Source: Clostridiales bacterium (GTDB lineage Bacteria; Bacillota; Clostridia; Christensenellales; Aristaeellaceae). Taken from it: DNA of 64,000 nucleotides. How positions within the stretch are numbered: the first letter of the stretch is position 1; the number at the start of each line of letters is the position of its first letter. The stretch covers positions 51,156-115,155 of the forward strand of contig DUQZ01000027.1 of assembly GCA_012837525.1 (NCBI GenBank), read 5' to 3'. Shown piece after piece: positions 52,977 through 60,920 of this stretch. The notes below the pieces were generated by a model. The model was not told where the DNA came from, ran no database searches, and saw only the letters and a list, made by a program, of their open reading frames with translations. The position numbers were made by a program, and so were the translations under genes.

Positions 52977-54065
52977 GTGTCAAAGACGTCAAAAACCATT
53001 GATAAAAGCCTGACCCTCAAAAAGGATGCACAGGGCAGGTTTTCCGGCAATGCGCGCTTCCTTCGCATTGCCGGCTTTCCTTTGCTGGTTCTTGTTTCTG
53101 TGTTGGTGTGCATTGCCCTGGGCAGTGTGCCCGTTTCATTCAGTAAGACCGCGTCCATCCTGTGGGGCGCCATCAAAGGGCAGATATTTACCGGGGATGT
53201 GGAAGCCACCATCATCCTGACGGTACGTGTGCCGCGTGTTTTAAGTGTGCTGCTGGCTGGCGCTGCCCTGTCACTGTGCGGTGCCGCGATGCAGGGTTTG
53301 CTGCGCAACCCCTTAGCGGACGGCGCGACGCTGGGCGTTTCATCTGGCGCGTCCCTGGGCGCGATGCTTGCCATTTTGCTGGGCGTCAGCCTGCCAGGCG
53401 TCCCGCTGGCTGGCTCCGCGGCCTTCGCGGTGCTGTTTGCTTTTTTATCCCTGGTCATGGTGCTATCCCTTGCCTTCGCGCTGGATCGCTCCCTGGCCAC
53501 CAGCACCATCATCCTCATCGGTGTCATCTATACCATGTTCATCGGCTCCCTGATGAGTTTGCTGATTGCCTTTTCCGGCACCAAACTGCGCTCCATCACC
53601 TTCTGGACGCTGGGCTCCCTCAGCGGCACCAATTACACAGATGTCCTTTTCCTGCTGGTTACCCTCGTCCTGTGTGGCGGGGTGCTGCTCAACCAATCCA
53701 GGGAGCTGGATGTCTTCGCGATCGGGGAGGAAAACGCGCACAACGTGGGCGTTTCCGTGCGCCGGGTCAAATTGACGGTCATGGTGTTTGTATCCGTCTT
53801 AATCGGTGTCACCGTTTCTGTGGGCGGTACCATCGCCTTTGTGGGCCTGGTCATACCGCACATCGTACGCTTTATTGTGGGCCCTTCCCACAAGCGGCTG
53901 TTGCCTTCCAGTATGATACTGGGCGGCGTATTTTTGCTGTATTGTGATTTGCTGGCGCGCACCATCCTAAGCCCCATTGAGCTGCCCCTGGGCGTGGTAA
54001 CCAGCCTGATTGGCGCGGCCTTCTTTATTGTCATCCTGGCGCGCAGCCGCAGAAAGGCGGCCTGA
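52977..54065 (+). CDS. btuC: Cobalamin-type ABC transporter permease (FecCD family)
   Basis: A 362-residue permease with about ten membrane segments. Conserved FecCD phrases are RVPRVLSVLLAGAALSLCGA MQGLLRNPLADG in blocks near residues 84-115, then GVSSGASLGAM, and the late GTIAFVGLVIPHIVR near 285. GTG 52977 is the most likely start, 9 nt after the btuF stop, though its ribosome site is poor and translation may depend on coupling. The N-terminal 35 residues form a hydrophilic extension. It forms the channel for the substrate delivered by BtuF. Confidence 0.9.
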   Translation: MSKTSKTIDKSLTLKKDAQGRFSGNARFLRIAGFPLLVLVSVLVCIALGSVPVSFSKTASILWGAIKGQIFTGDVEATIILTVRVPRVLSVLLAGAALSLCGAAMQGLLRNPLADGATLGVSSGASLGAMLAILLGVSLPGVPLAGSAAFAVLFAFLSLVMVLSLAFALDRSLATSTIILIGVIYTMFIGSLMSLLIAFSGTKLRSITFWTLGSLSGTNYTDVLFLLVTLVLCGGVLLNQSRELDVFAIGEENAHNVGVSVRRVKLTVMVFVSVLIGVTVSVGGTIAFVGLVIPHIVRFIVGPSHKRLLPSSMILGGVFLLYCDLLARTILSPIELPLGVVTSLIGAAFFIVILARSRRKAA

Positions 54066-54066
54066 T

Positions 54067-54846
54067 ATGCTGCGTGTACAAAACCTGGGCGTTGCCTACA
54101 AAGAGTATGAGGCAGTAAGGGATGTTAACTTTGCGCTGTGCCCGGGGGAGTGGCTCATGCTGGTCGGCCCCAATGGCGCAGGCAAGTCCACCATCATCAA
54201 AGCGGTGTCACAATCCCTCAAATACAAAGGGGAGGTCACGCTGGATGGACAGGACATCAGCAAACTGCACGCCCGCCAGCTGGCCAAAAAAATGGCGGTG
54301 CTGCAGCAATCACACGCTGTGGGCTATGCCTTCACGGTGGAGCAGTTGGTGCGCTTTGGCCGCTATGCCTATAAAAGTGCGTTCTCCCGCGTGGATACGC
54401 AGGGCGAGCGCCTGGTGGAGGAGGCGATCGACGTCTGCGGTTTATCGCGCATCCGGCATCAAAATGTGCTTATCTTGTCCGGCGGGGAGCTGCAGCGCGC
54501 TTTTTTAGCGCAGGCCTTCGCGCAGGACGCGCCGCTTTTGCTGCTGGATGAACCGGCCAGCCACCTGGACATGGCCTACCAACAAACCTTGTTTGAACTG
54601 GTGGAGACCTGGCGCAGGCATGACAAGCGCTCTGTGCTATCCGTTGTGCATGATGTGCAGATGGCCCGGCGCTATGGTACCCATGCCCTGCTGTTAAAGG
54701 ATGGCAGGGTGACGGCGTCCGGCGCGGTGGATGATGTGTTTACGCGGGAAAAACTGCAAACAGTATACGGCATGGATGTGAACGCCTGGCTTTCTTGGCT
54801 GCACGCTCCCTGGCTGGATGGACAAACTGGCACTCATTCTGTATAA
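54067..54846 (+). CDS. btuD: Cobalamin-type ABC transporter ATPase
   Basis: A 259-residue ABC ATPase of the FecE/BtuD group. Walker A GPNGAGKSTI lies near residue 36, the signature LSGGELQRAFLA near 139 and Walker B LLLDEPASHLD near 160. ATG 54067 starts one base after the permease stop. It powers the BtuFC importer. The nrdR promoter lies inside its last codons, so the operon may have no terminator of its own. Confidence 0.9.
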   Translation: MLRVQNLGVAYKEYEAVRDVNFALCPGEWLMLVGPNGAGKSTIIKAVSQSLKYKGEVTLDGQDISKLHARQLAKKMAVLQQSHAVGYAFTVEQLVRFGRYAYKSAFSRVDTQGERLVEEAIDVCGLSRIRHQNVLILSGGELQRAFLAQAFAQDAPLLLLDEPASHLDMAYQQTLFELVETWRRHDKRSVLSVVHDVQMARRYGTHALLLKDGRVTASGAVDDVFTREKLQTVYGMDVNAWLSWLHAPWLDGQTGTHSV

Positions 54847-54847
54847 T
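54819..54847 (+). promoter_or_regulatory. Promoter of nrdR, overlapping the end of btuD
   Basis: A -35 TGGACA at 54819-54824 and a perfect -10 TATAAT at 54842-54847 are 17 bp apart; the start is near 54854, 22 nt before the nrdR ATG. Confidence 0.75.
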
Positions 54848-54875
54848 CAACGCGAATGGAAAGGGATGGTGTCAA

Positions 54876-55361
54876 ATGAAGTGTCAGTTTTGTCATTGTG
54901 AAGACAGCAAGGTAGTGGATTCCAGGCCCACGGATGACGGCGCCAGCATCAGGCGGCGGCGCGAGTGCATCAACTGTGGCAAGCGCTTCACCACCTATGA
55001 AAAAGTGGAAACCATCCAGCTGCTGGTCATCAAGAAGGACCAGACGCGGGAGGTGTTTGATTCGGACAAGATCCGCGATGGCATCATCCACGCCTGCCAC
55101 AAGCGCCCGGTTACCGCGAAGGACATTGACGCCCTGGTCGCCCAGATTGAGCAGGTTTGCTACAACAGCCTGCAGCGGGAGATTCCCACCCACAAAATCG
55201 GCGAAATGGTGATGGAAGCGTTGCGCACCCTGGATGAGGTGGCCTATGTCCGTTTCGCCTCTGTGTACCGCCAGTTTACGGACATCCCCACCTTCATGCA
55301 TGAGTTAAGCCGGCTGATGAAGGAAAACCGCGCCAAGGAGCAGGAAACCGGCGCGAAGTAG
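54876..55361 (+). CDS. nrdR: Transcriptional repressor NrdR
   Basis: A 161-residue repressor of ribonucleotide reductase genes. The N-terminal zinc ribbon is C3xxC6 and C31xxC34 (CQFC, CINC) with the family phrase DSRPTDDGASIRRRREC. The ATP-cone domain follows near residues 49-139 and senses ATP/dATP. ATG 54876 follows AAAGGGA. No nrd gene or NrdR box was seen in the window, so its targets lie elsewhere. It is a single-gene unit ending at a terminator shared with the convergent SDR gene. Confidence 0.96.
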   Translation: MKCQFCHCEDSKVVDSRPTDDGASIRRRRECINCGKRFTTYEKVETIQLLVIKKDQTREVFDSDKIRDGIIHACHKRPVTAKDIDALVAQIEQVCYNSLQREIPTHKIGEMVMEALRTLDEVAYVRFASVYRQFTDIPTFMHELSRLMKENRAKEQETGAK

Positions 55362-55377
55362 ATTGTGATTATTCAAG

Positions 55378-55406
55378 AAAAACGGGGCAGCGCGCCCCGT
55401 TTTTAT
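55378..55406. terminator. Bidirectional terminator between nrdR and the SDR gene
   Basis: AACGGGGC pairs with GCCCCGTT around a 5-nt loop with flanking A and T runs (AAAA before, TTTT after), suiting both convergent genes. Confidence 0.9.
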
Positions 55407-55423
55407 GTACTTGGTTTGGTAGT

Positions 55424-56137
55424 TCAGATAAAACCGCCATTCACGCCCAGCACCTGGCCGGTGATAAAAGAGGCTTCCTCGCTCAGTAAAAAGGCTGCGG
55501 CCTTCGCTACCTCTTCTGGTTGGCCAATCCGGCCCAGCACGGCGCGCTGGGCCAGGATGCCTTTTTCTTCATCCGTATATTCGGCAATCATATCCGTTTC
55601 AATTACGCCCGGCGCCAGCGTATTGACCCTGATACCGGATGGACCAAGCTCCTGCGCCAGGGACTGCGAAAGCCCAATGAGTCCCGCCTTGCTGGCGGAA
55701 TAGGCCGCCTCACAGGAGGCGCCGCGCTGCCCCCACATGGAGCTAATAAACAGCAGACTCCCGGCTTGCCGGCTGACCATGTGGGGGATGATTTGTTTTA
55801 GCATGATAAAAGCGCCGCGCAGGTTTGTATCCATCAATTGATCCCAGGCGGGCACGCTCATATCGCTCAGCAAGCCGGTATAGCTGATGCCGGCATTGAA
55901 CACCACCGCGTCAAGGTGCTTCAGCTGCCGCAGCGCTTCTTCAACAAGTGTTGCCGCCTGTTTTTCCTGGCTGATATCGGCCGCGAGCGTGATGGCGCCG
56001 GTCTGCTTTTGAAGCGCCAGGGCCTGCTCTTTTGATTGATGGTATGAAAAGGCCACCTGCCAGCCTTTTGCCGCAAACGTCCGCACCATCGCGGCGCCAA
56101 TGCCGCGGGACCCGCCCGTGATGAAAACTGTCTTCAC
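55424..56137 (-). CDS. Short-chain dehydrogenase/reductase (FabG-like)
   Basis: A 237-residue SDR. The cofactor loop TGGSRGIG is at residues 7-14, NAG near 80, the catalytic Ser in FISSMWG near 133, and Tyr and Lys in AYSASKAG near 148-155. The ending FITGQVLGVNGGFI is typical of FabG-like 3-oxoacyl-ACP reductases. Without fatty-acid genes nearby the substrate cannot be assigned, and it may instead be a glucose or other alcohol dehydrogenase. It has its own divergent promoter and a shared terminator. Confidence 0.88.
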   Translation of the reverse strand: MKTVFITGGSRGIGAAMVRTFAAKGWQVAFSYHQSKEQALALQKQTGAITLAADISQEKQAATLVEEALRQLKHLDAVVFNAGISYTGLLSDMSVPAWDQLMDTNLRGAFIMLKQIIPHMVSRQAGSLLFISSMWGQRGASCEAAYSASKAGLIGLSQSLAQELGPSGIRVNTLAPGVIETDMIAEYTDEEKGILAQRAVLGRIGQPEEVAKAAAFLLSEEASFITGQVLGVNGGFI

Positions 56138-56159
56138 AAACGCCTCACTTTCTGGGCTT

Positions 56160-56189
56160 ACTGTACGGGAGAACCTGGTCTTGTGTCAA
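56160..56189 (-). promoter_or_regulatory. Promoter of the SDR gene
   Basis: On minus, -35 TTGACA (complement of 56184-56189) and -10 TACAGT (complement of 56160-56165) are 18 bp apart. Confidence 0.6.
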
Positions 56190-56198
56190 CCGGTTTGC

Positions 56199-56227
56199 TT
56201 TACAGCAAGCGGGATTATGGATATAAT
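56199..56227 (+). promoter_or_regulatory. Promoter of the small membrane protein/secDF run
   Basis: A -35 TTTACA at 56199-56204 and a perfect -10 TATAAT at 56222-56227 are 17 bp apart; the start is near 56234. It is divergent from the SDR promoter with the two -35 elements 9 bp apart. Confidence 0.8.
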
Positions 56228-56257
56228 ATCGCTATTGCAGCGTAAGGAGGAAAGGCC

Positions 56258-56560
56258 GTGTTAAAACGACTGTTCTGGCTTGGTCTGTTTTGCCTTGCCT
56301 TCTTTTTGCTGCTGGGCTTGATGGTGCAGGACGGGGATTCCCCGCTGCTGCGCCGTGTGGAAGCGCAGGCATACAGCGCGCAGGTGGTCATACCAACACA
56401 TCAACAGGAGGATGATCACGCGCAAACACCGGCGCTTCATCACGCGTACAAAGCGGATCGGCCAGACCGCCAGATGGTCGCACGCGCTGCACCCCTTGTG
56501 CTGCGGCCCTACTATCAGCAAAATTTCCACGCTTTTCATTATCCGGACAAGGCCGGGTAA
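56258..56560 (+). CDS. Small single-pass membrane protein, unknown
   Basis: A 100-residue protein starting at GTG 56258, 8 nt after a strong AAGGAGGAAAGG site and behind a clear promoter, which argues it is real. Residues 4-23 are a hydrophobic segment (LFWLGLFCLAFFLLLGLM); the rest is polar, rich in His, Gln, Asp and Arg (HHAYKADRPDRQ, YYQQNFHAFHYP), and probably outside the cell. I recognise no family. The stop is about 45 nt before secD, with no terminator between, so it may be co-transcribed with the Sec genes. Confidence 0.6.
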   Translation: MLKRLFWLGLFCLAFFLLLGLMVQDGDSPLLRRVEAQAYSAQVVIPTHQQEDDHAQTPALHHAYKADRPDRQMVARAAPLVLRPYYQQNFHAFHYPDKAG

Positions 56561-56604
56561 CGCATCGTCCCGGTTTGATTCAATAATGAAAAAGGATGAG
56601 AAAA

Positions 56605-57933
56605 ATGACAAAAAAACCACAAAGTAAAAAAGTTACCGTGAATCGCAAAGCGATTGCCGCTGTGACGCTCGTCATCGCGTTGGCGCTCACCGTGGTCTTT
56701 GTAACCCTGGGCGTCACCGGTAGAAAGATGGACGCCCAAGGCCTGTACAACCTGCTGCCCTGGCTGCCCACGCCGGGGGAGAACTACAACTGGCGCCAGG
56801 CACTGGTGCCGGGCGCGGGCCTGGATGAGGGTGTCCTCACCACACTGAAACCAGTATCTGAGGAAGTCAAAGAGGAAGATCTCCAAACCGCAGCCAAGGT
56901 GTTGATGAAGCGCCTGTCCGACTTTGGCTGGTCCGATACGGCTGTTGAAGTCAAGGACAACCAGCTGCTGATCACCTTGCCCAAGAGCGCGGATGTAAAT
57001 TACCTGAAAAACATCCTCACCGCCAAGGGCGAGTTCACCTTCACCACGCCTGAAGGCGAAGTTTTCATGACCGGGGAGAACGTCACCCAAGCCGGCTTTG
57101 GCTATGCCGATCAATCCGGCACCAATATCGCCCTCTCGCTGATGTTTGATGGGACGGGCAAAGAGGCCTTCGCGACCAAATCCACCGAATTATCCGGCCA
57201 GAGCATTTCGCTCAGGCGCGATGGCGTGGTCATCACCAGCCCCAGCATTGGCGAGCCCATCACCCAGGGCACCGTGTCCATCCCGGGCTTTACCCTGGAT
57301 GCCGCGCGTGAAAACGCTGTGCTGCTGCGCTCCGGCGCCCTGCCTTTTGCCTTGACGCAGGAAGGGGAGAGCGTGCCCACCAAAGCGCTGCTGTTGAACG
57401 ACCAAAAAGATTTGCTCATTTACGCGCTGGCGGCAGTGCTTGCCCTCATCGCGGTGTACCTGCTGGTGCGCTTCCGCCTGGGCGGCCTCGTCGCTGTCTG
57501 GATGCTGCTGGTCCAGTTGGCGCTGTCCTATTTCTTCGCGGCGCTCATTGGCGCGGGCTACACCGTGCTGACTTTAAGCGCCATTTACGCGGCGCTCCTG
57601 GTCTCCTTCTTCGCGGTGGTCAACCTGTTCATCGGCATTCGCGATGACGCGCGCCAGGGCAGATCTGTGCGCCAGGCGCTGAAGGACAGCTATGCCACCC
57701 GCGGCCACGCCTCCCTGGACGTGTACGCTGGTCTGCTGCTGCTGGCCGTGGTGTTCATCATGATGGACCAGGGTATCATCCGGATCTTTGCCGAGGTCTT
57801 TGCCTTGGGCCTGCTGCTGGGGCTGATCATCATGCACCTGCTGCTGCGCCTCTTGCTCAATGAAACCATCCATCTGTTTGGCGGAAAAACCGGTCTGTAT
57901 GCCGCCAACGCGACACAAAAGAGGGAGGACTAA
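56605..57933 (+). CDS. secD: Divergent SecD-like protein translocase subunit
   Basis: A 442-residue membrane protein. ATG 56605 fits an AAAGGA site; ATG 56596 is too close to it. One membrane segment near residues 16-38 precedes an extracytoplasmic P1-like domain with LITLPKSADVNYLKNIL and GEFTFTTPEGE, then five membrane segments. The SecD phrase GYTVLTLSAIYAALLV corresponds to GFTLTLPGIAGLIL, but the next block, normally GMAVDANVLIxER, reads SFFAVVNLFIGIRDD, so the conserved membrane Asp is missing. SecD/SecF use the proton gradient to pull exported proteins. The assignment rests on domain order and on the secD-secF-recJ-rel synteny of Clostridia. Confidence 0.8.
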   Translation: MTKKPQSKKVTVNRKAIAAVTLVIALALTVVFVTLGVTGRKMDAQGLYNLLPWLPTPGENYNWRQALVPGAGLDEGVLTTLKPVSEEVKEEDLQTAAKVLMKRLSDFGWSDTAVEVKDNQLLITLPKSADVNYLKNILTAKGEFTFTTPEGEVFMTGENVTQAGFGYADQSGTNIALSLMFDGTGKEAFATKSTELSGQSISLRRDGVVITSPSIGEPITQGTVSIPGFTLDAARENAVLLRSGALPFALTQEGESVPTKALLLNDQKDLLIYALAAVLALIAVYLLVRFRLGGLVAVWMLLVQLALSYFFAALIGAGYTVLTLSAIYAALLVSFFAVVNLFIGIRDDARQGRSVRQALKDSYATRGHASLDVYAGLLLLAVVFIMMDQGIIRIFAEVFALGLLLGLIIMHLLLRLLLNETIHLFGGKTGLYAANATQKRED

Positions 57934-57936
57934 GCC

Positions 57937-58572
57937 ATGCGTATGCAAAAGTCCGCTTTAAATACATTGATTCTATCCATTCTGATCATCCTGGGCGCGC
58001 TGGTTTTAACCCTGGTTGGTCAGGGCATGCGGTTTAGCTTTGGCGCTGAAGCCACCATGCAGTACATGCCCCTGGTTTGGGCCATCCTGGCCGCAGTCGG
58101 GGTGTCCTTTGTGTTTGGCTGGGTGCGGTATAGCTTAGCCGGGGCGATTACTCTGGCCGCCGCAGTGCTGCACGACCAGTTGCTGTCCCTGGCCCTTTGC
58201 GCCATCATCGGCCTGGCCTTTGGCCTGTCCTCCTACCTGCCCGCCCTCTTGATGGCAGGCCTGGTGGCAACCTACGCCTTTACCATTCCCCAGATCCGCA
58301 CCGCGCGTGTGCTGGTGCGCGGCGGTTCCAGCCGCGGCCTGGCACGGGATGAGGCCGCCTCTGAGTCCCGCAACCAGCACCGTCCGCTCAAGATGGTGGT
58401 GGCGCTCGCGGCGCTTCTGATTCTGGCTGCCTTCATCATCAGCGGCAACAAGCACATGATCGGCGCCGTCCTGCCTTTGTTCACGGGTCTGCTCAGCGCA
58501 GTGGTATCCTCCTGCCTGATTACTCCCTTCATCTGGGCGGCGCTGGCTACCCGGAAAATGAACAAGAAATAA
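57937..58572 (+). CDS. secF: Divergent, shortened SecF-like protein
   Basis: A 211-residue integral membrane protein with six hydrophobic segments, 3 nt after secD. It keeps the SecF phrase AVLHDQLLSLALCAIIGL (ALLHDVLITLGFFALFG in canonical SecF), including the HD pair. The block that normally reads GYSxNDTIVxFDRIRE is replaced by TYAFTIPQIRTARV, so the conserved Asn and Asp are lost. The periplasmic P4 domain of about 100 residues between the first two membrane segments is reduced to roughly a dozen residues. Canonical SecF is about 290-310 residues. It looks like a transmembrane-only SecF; whether it is still active is unknown. Confidence 0.7.
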   Translation: MRMQKSALNTLILSILIILGALVLTLVGQGMRFSFGAEATMQYMPLVWAILAAVGVSFVFGWVRYSLAGAITLAAAVLHDQLLSLALCAIIGLAFGLSSYLPALLMAGLVATYAFTIPQIRTARVLVRGGSSRGLARDEAASESRNQHRPLKMVVALAALLILAAFIISGNKHMIGAVLPLFTGLLSAVVSSCLITPFIWAALATRKMNKK

Positions 58573-58575
58573 TTC

Positions 58576-58616
58576 AAAAGAGCGCCTTCTTGGAAACTTG
58601 AAGGCGCTCTTTTTGA
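58576..58616 (+). terminator. Terminator between secF and recJ
   Basis: A 14-bp perfect stem (AAAAGAGCGCCTTC and its complement, 58576-58589 with 58600-58613) closes a 10-nt loop and is followed by TTTGATTTTC. Confidence 0.88.
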
Positions 58617-58641
58617 TTTTCTTTATTTTGGGAAGGTACTC

Positions 58642-60912
58642 ATGAGAAAACTGACCCCCCGCGCGACTCCCTACACGCTGCCAGGCTACCCGGATTACCT
58701 GGCGGCTTTGCTGCACGCGCGCGGGATATCCACCGTAGAAGACGCGCAGGATTACCTTAACCCCAGCGTGGATCAGCTGCACAATCCCTTCCTGATGCAT
58801 GGAATGAAGGAAGCCTGCGCGCTGGTCAGGCAAGCGGGGGAGCAAGGCCTGATTGTCGCCGTGTATGGGGATTATGACGCGGACGGCGTGTGCGCCAGCG
58901 CCATCATCCTGGAAGCGCTGGGCAAAATGGGCGTCAAGGCCTTTTCCTACATCCCTACCCGTCAAAGCGAAGGCTACGGGCTCAACCTGGACGCGGTGCA
59001 GGTACTGGCCAAGCAGGCAGCGGTTTTGCTGAGCGTGGACTGCGGCATCACAGCGGTTGAAGAAGTCGCCCTGGCCAAAAGTCTGGGGATGCGGGTCATC
59101 ATCACAGATCACCACACTTTGCCGGAAACCCTGCCGGATGCCGATGCCATCATTCACCCGCAGTTGGCAGGCTATCCCGAACCCCATCTGTGCGGCGCGG
59201 GAGTCGCCTGGAAGTTCGCCTGCGCGCTTTTGGGGCAACCGGAAGCCCAAAACAGCCTGGATTTGGCTGCCCTGGCTACAGTGGCTGATATGGTGCCCCT
59301 GCAGGGAGAAAACCGGGTCATCGTCAGCCTGGGCTTGCCCGCAATACAGCACACACAGCGCCTTGGCTTGCAGGCCTTGATGAAGATTTCGGGTATCCGC
59401 ACTGGTATCCCGCTTAATTCCGAGCACATTGCCTACCAGTTGGCCCCCCGGCTTAACGCGACAGGGCGCCTGGCAGACGCGCAGGACGCGCTCAGCTTGT
59501 TGATGAGCAAAGACCAGGCCGAAGCCGACCATCTGGCGGAACAAATGGATTTGTTAAATCGTGAGCGCCGCGCCATTGAGCAGGAGACGCTCAAGGAAGC
59601 GTCCAGGCAGGTGAGCAAGATGGATCTGCGCACGCAGCGCAGCATCATTGTGAAGGGGGATGACTGGAACCCCGGTGTTGTGGGCCTAACTGCCGGCAAA
59701 CTGGCGGAGCGGTGGAACTATCCTGCCATTGCCCTGTGCAAAAACGGGGAGGAGTATTCCGGCTCCGGCCGCAGCGCTGGGGCGGTGGATCTGCACGCCG
59801 CGCTCAAGGACTGCGAAGCCCTGCTGACCCGCTTTGGCGGCCATACAATGGCGGCAGGCCTGGCCTTGCGCCAGGACAACCTGGACGCCTTCATCGCGCG
59901 GTTTGATGAAGCGGTGCGCCAGCAGTTGAGGGAGGGGGACTTAATCCCCGAAACCGAGTATGATACCGCCCTGCCACTGTCCAAGGTCAATCTGGAGACC
60001 ATCGCGCTGTTGGATCAGCTGGCGCCCTTTGGGATGGGCAACCCGTCTCCGGTGTTTTTGATGGAAAACCTGCAAACGGTCTCCGCGCGGGCGGTGGGCA
60101 CAGACGGCGCGCACCTAAAGCTGACGGTCGGCCAATCAGGCGTGGTAAGGGACGGCATCGCCTTTGGCTTTGGCGCGATGGGCAAAACGCTGGGCCGGGA
60201 TGTCACCCTGGTTGGCAGCGTGGAGCGCAACGAGTTTAATGGTAAAGTCACAGCACAGCTCAAAATCAAGGCTCTGCTACCTGGCGAGAACGCGTTTGGG
60301 CCGGACAGCCTGCTGCAGGCGCGCGCGGTCAAAAGCGCGCTGATGACGGGTCATCTGTCAGATGCGCCCATTCATCACGTGGCAGAGATGCCAGCCATTC
60401 AAGGCAACCGTGGCACTTTGGTCATTGCTTACACGCACCAGGCCGCCAACGCGCTGCGCAAACGCTTCCCGGATTATCAAGTCTGTATTGGCCAGGCATC
60501 AGATCCGCGCGCCTTCAACGCCATTTTATACGCGCCGGATTTCAGCCTGCACCAGGCACACTACCATACGTTGATGTTCGCGGATGGCCTGCCCTTTGAT
60601 GCCGCAGCCCATCAGGCAATACTGGCAACCAAAGCATCAGAGGCCTATGTGCTGTCAAAAAGCAAGGATTTGCAAGCGCTTTTAGATCAGCTGACGCCCA
60701 CCCTTGAGGAGCTCAGATCCATCTATGTGCAGCTGCGAAACGGCACAATCGCGGGCTTTACACCAGATGCTGGAAAAGATTTTATCGCGCTGGTGATATT
60801 TGAGCAGCTGGGTCTGGTACAATTAAGTGAGGAGGGCACCTTCCTTCGTATGCTGCCCATGAAGCGCATCGACCCTGCGCAAAGCCCTCTGTACACCGCG
60901 CTGACTACCTGA
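58642..60912 (+). CDS. recJ: Single-stranded-DNA exonuclease RecJ
   Basis: A 756-residue DHH-family 5'-3' exonuclease used in recombination and mismatch repair. The DHH motifs are visible: GDYDADGVCA near residue 76, SVDCGIT near 132 and TDHHTLP near 154 (the DHH triplet), followed by GAGVAWKF and ATVADMVPL. The DHHA1 domain has SGSGRSAGAVDLHAAL and GGHTMAAGL near 395. The Firmicutes RecJ C-terminal extension with a beta-barrel nucleic-acid-binding part is present, so length is normal. ATG 58642 has GGGAAGG upstream. The rel gene starts 8 nt after its stop; the apt gene often found between them is absent. Confidence 0.96.
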   Translation: MRKLTPRATPYTLPGYPDYLAALLHARGISTVEDAQDYLNPSVDQLHNPFLMHGMKEACALVRQAGEQGLIVAVYGDYDADGVCASAIILEALGKMGVKAFSYIPTRQSEGYGLNLDAVQVLAKQAAVLLSVDCGITAVEEVALAKSLGMRVIITDHHTLPETLPDADAIIHPQLAGYPEPHLCGAGVAWKFACALLGQPEAQNSLDLAALATVADMVPLQGENRVIVSLGLPAIQHTQRLGLQALMKISGIRTGIPLNSEHIAYQLAPRLNATGRLADAQDALSLLMSKDQAEADHLAEQMDLLNRERRAIEQETLKEASRQVSKMDLRTQRSIIVKGDDWNPGVVGLTAGKLAERWNYPAIALCKNGEEYSGSGRSAGAVDLHAALKDCEALLTRFGGHTMAAGLALRQDNLDAFIARFDEAVRQQLREGDLIPETEYDTALPLSKVNLETIALLDQLAPFGMGNPSPVFLMENLQTVSARAVGTDGAHLKLTVGQSGVVRDGIAFGFGAMGKTLGRDVTLVGSVERNEFNGKVTAQLKIKALLPGENAFGPDSLLQARAVKSALMTGHLSDAPIHHVAEMPAIQGNRGTLVIAYTHQAANALRKRFPDYQVCIGQASDPRAFNAILYAPDFSLHQAHYHTLMFADGLPFDAAAHQAILATKASEAYVLSKSKDLQALLDQLTPTLEELRSIYVQLRNGTIAGFTPDAGKDFIALVIFEQLGLVQLSEEGTFLRMLPMKRIDPAQSPLYTALTT

Positions 60913-60920
60913 GGAGAGAG

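Noticed and set aside
52045..54846. Iron-siderophore transporter
   Set aside because: Family fold allows it, but the cobalamin riboswitch directly upstream makes a corrinoid substrate much more likely.
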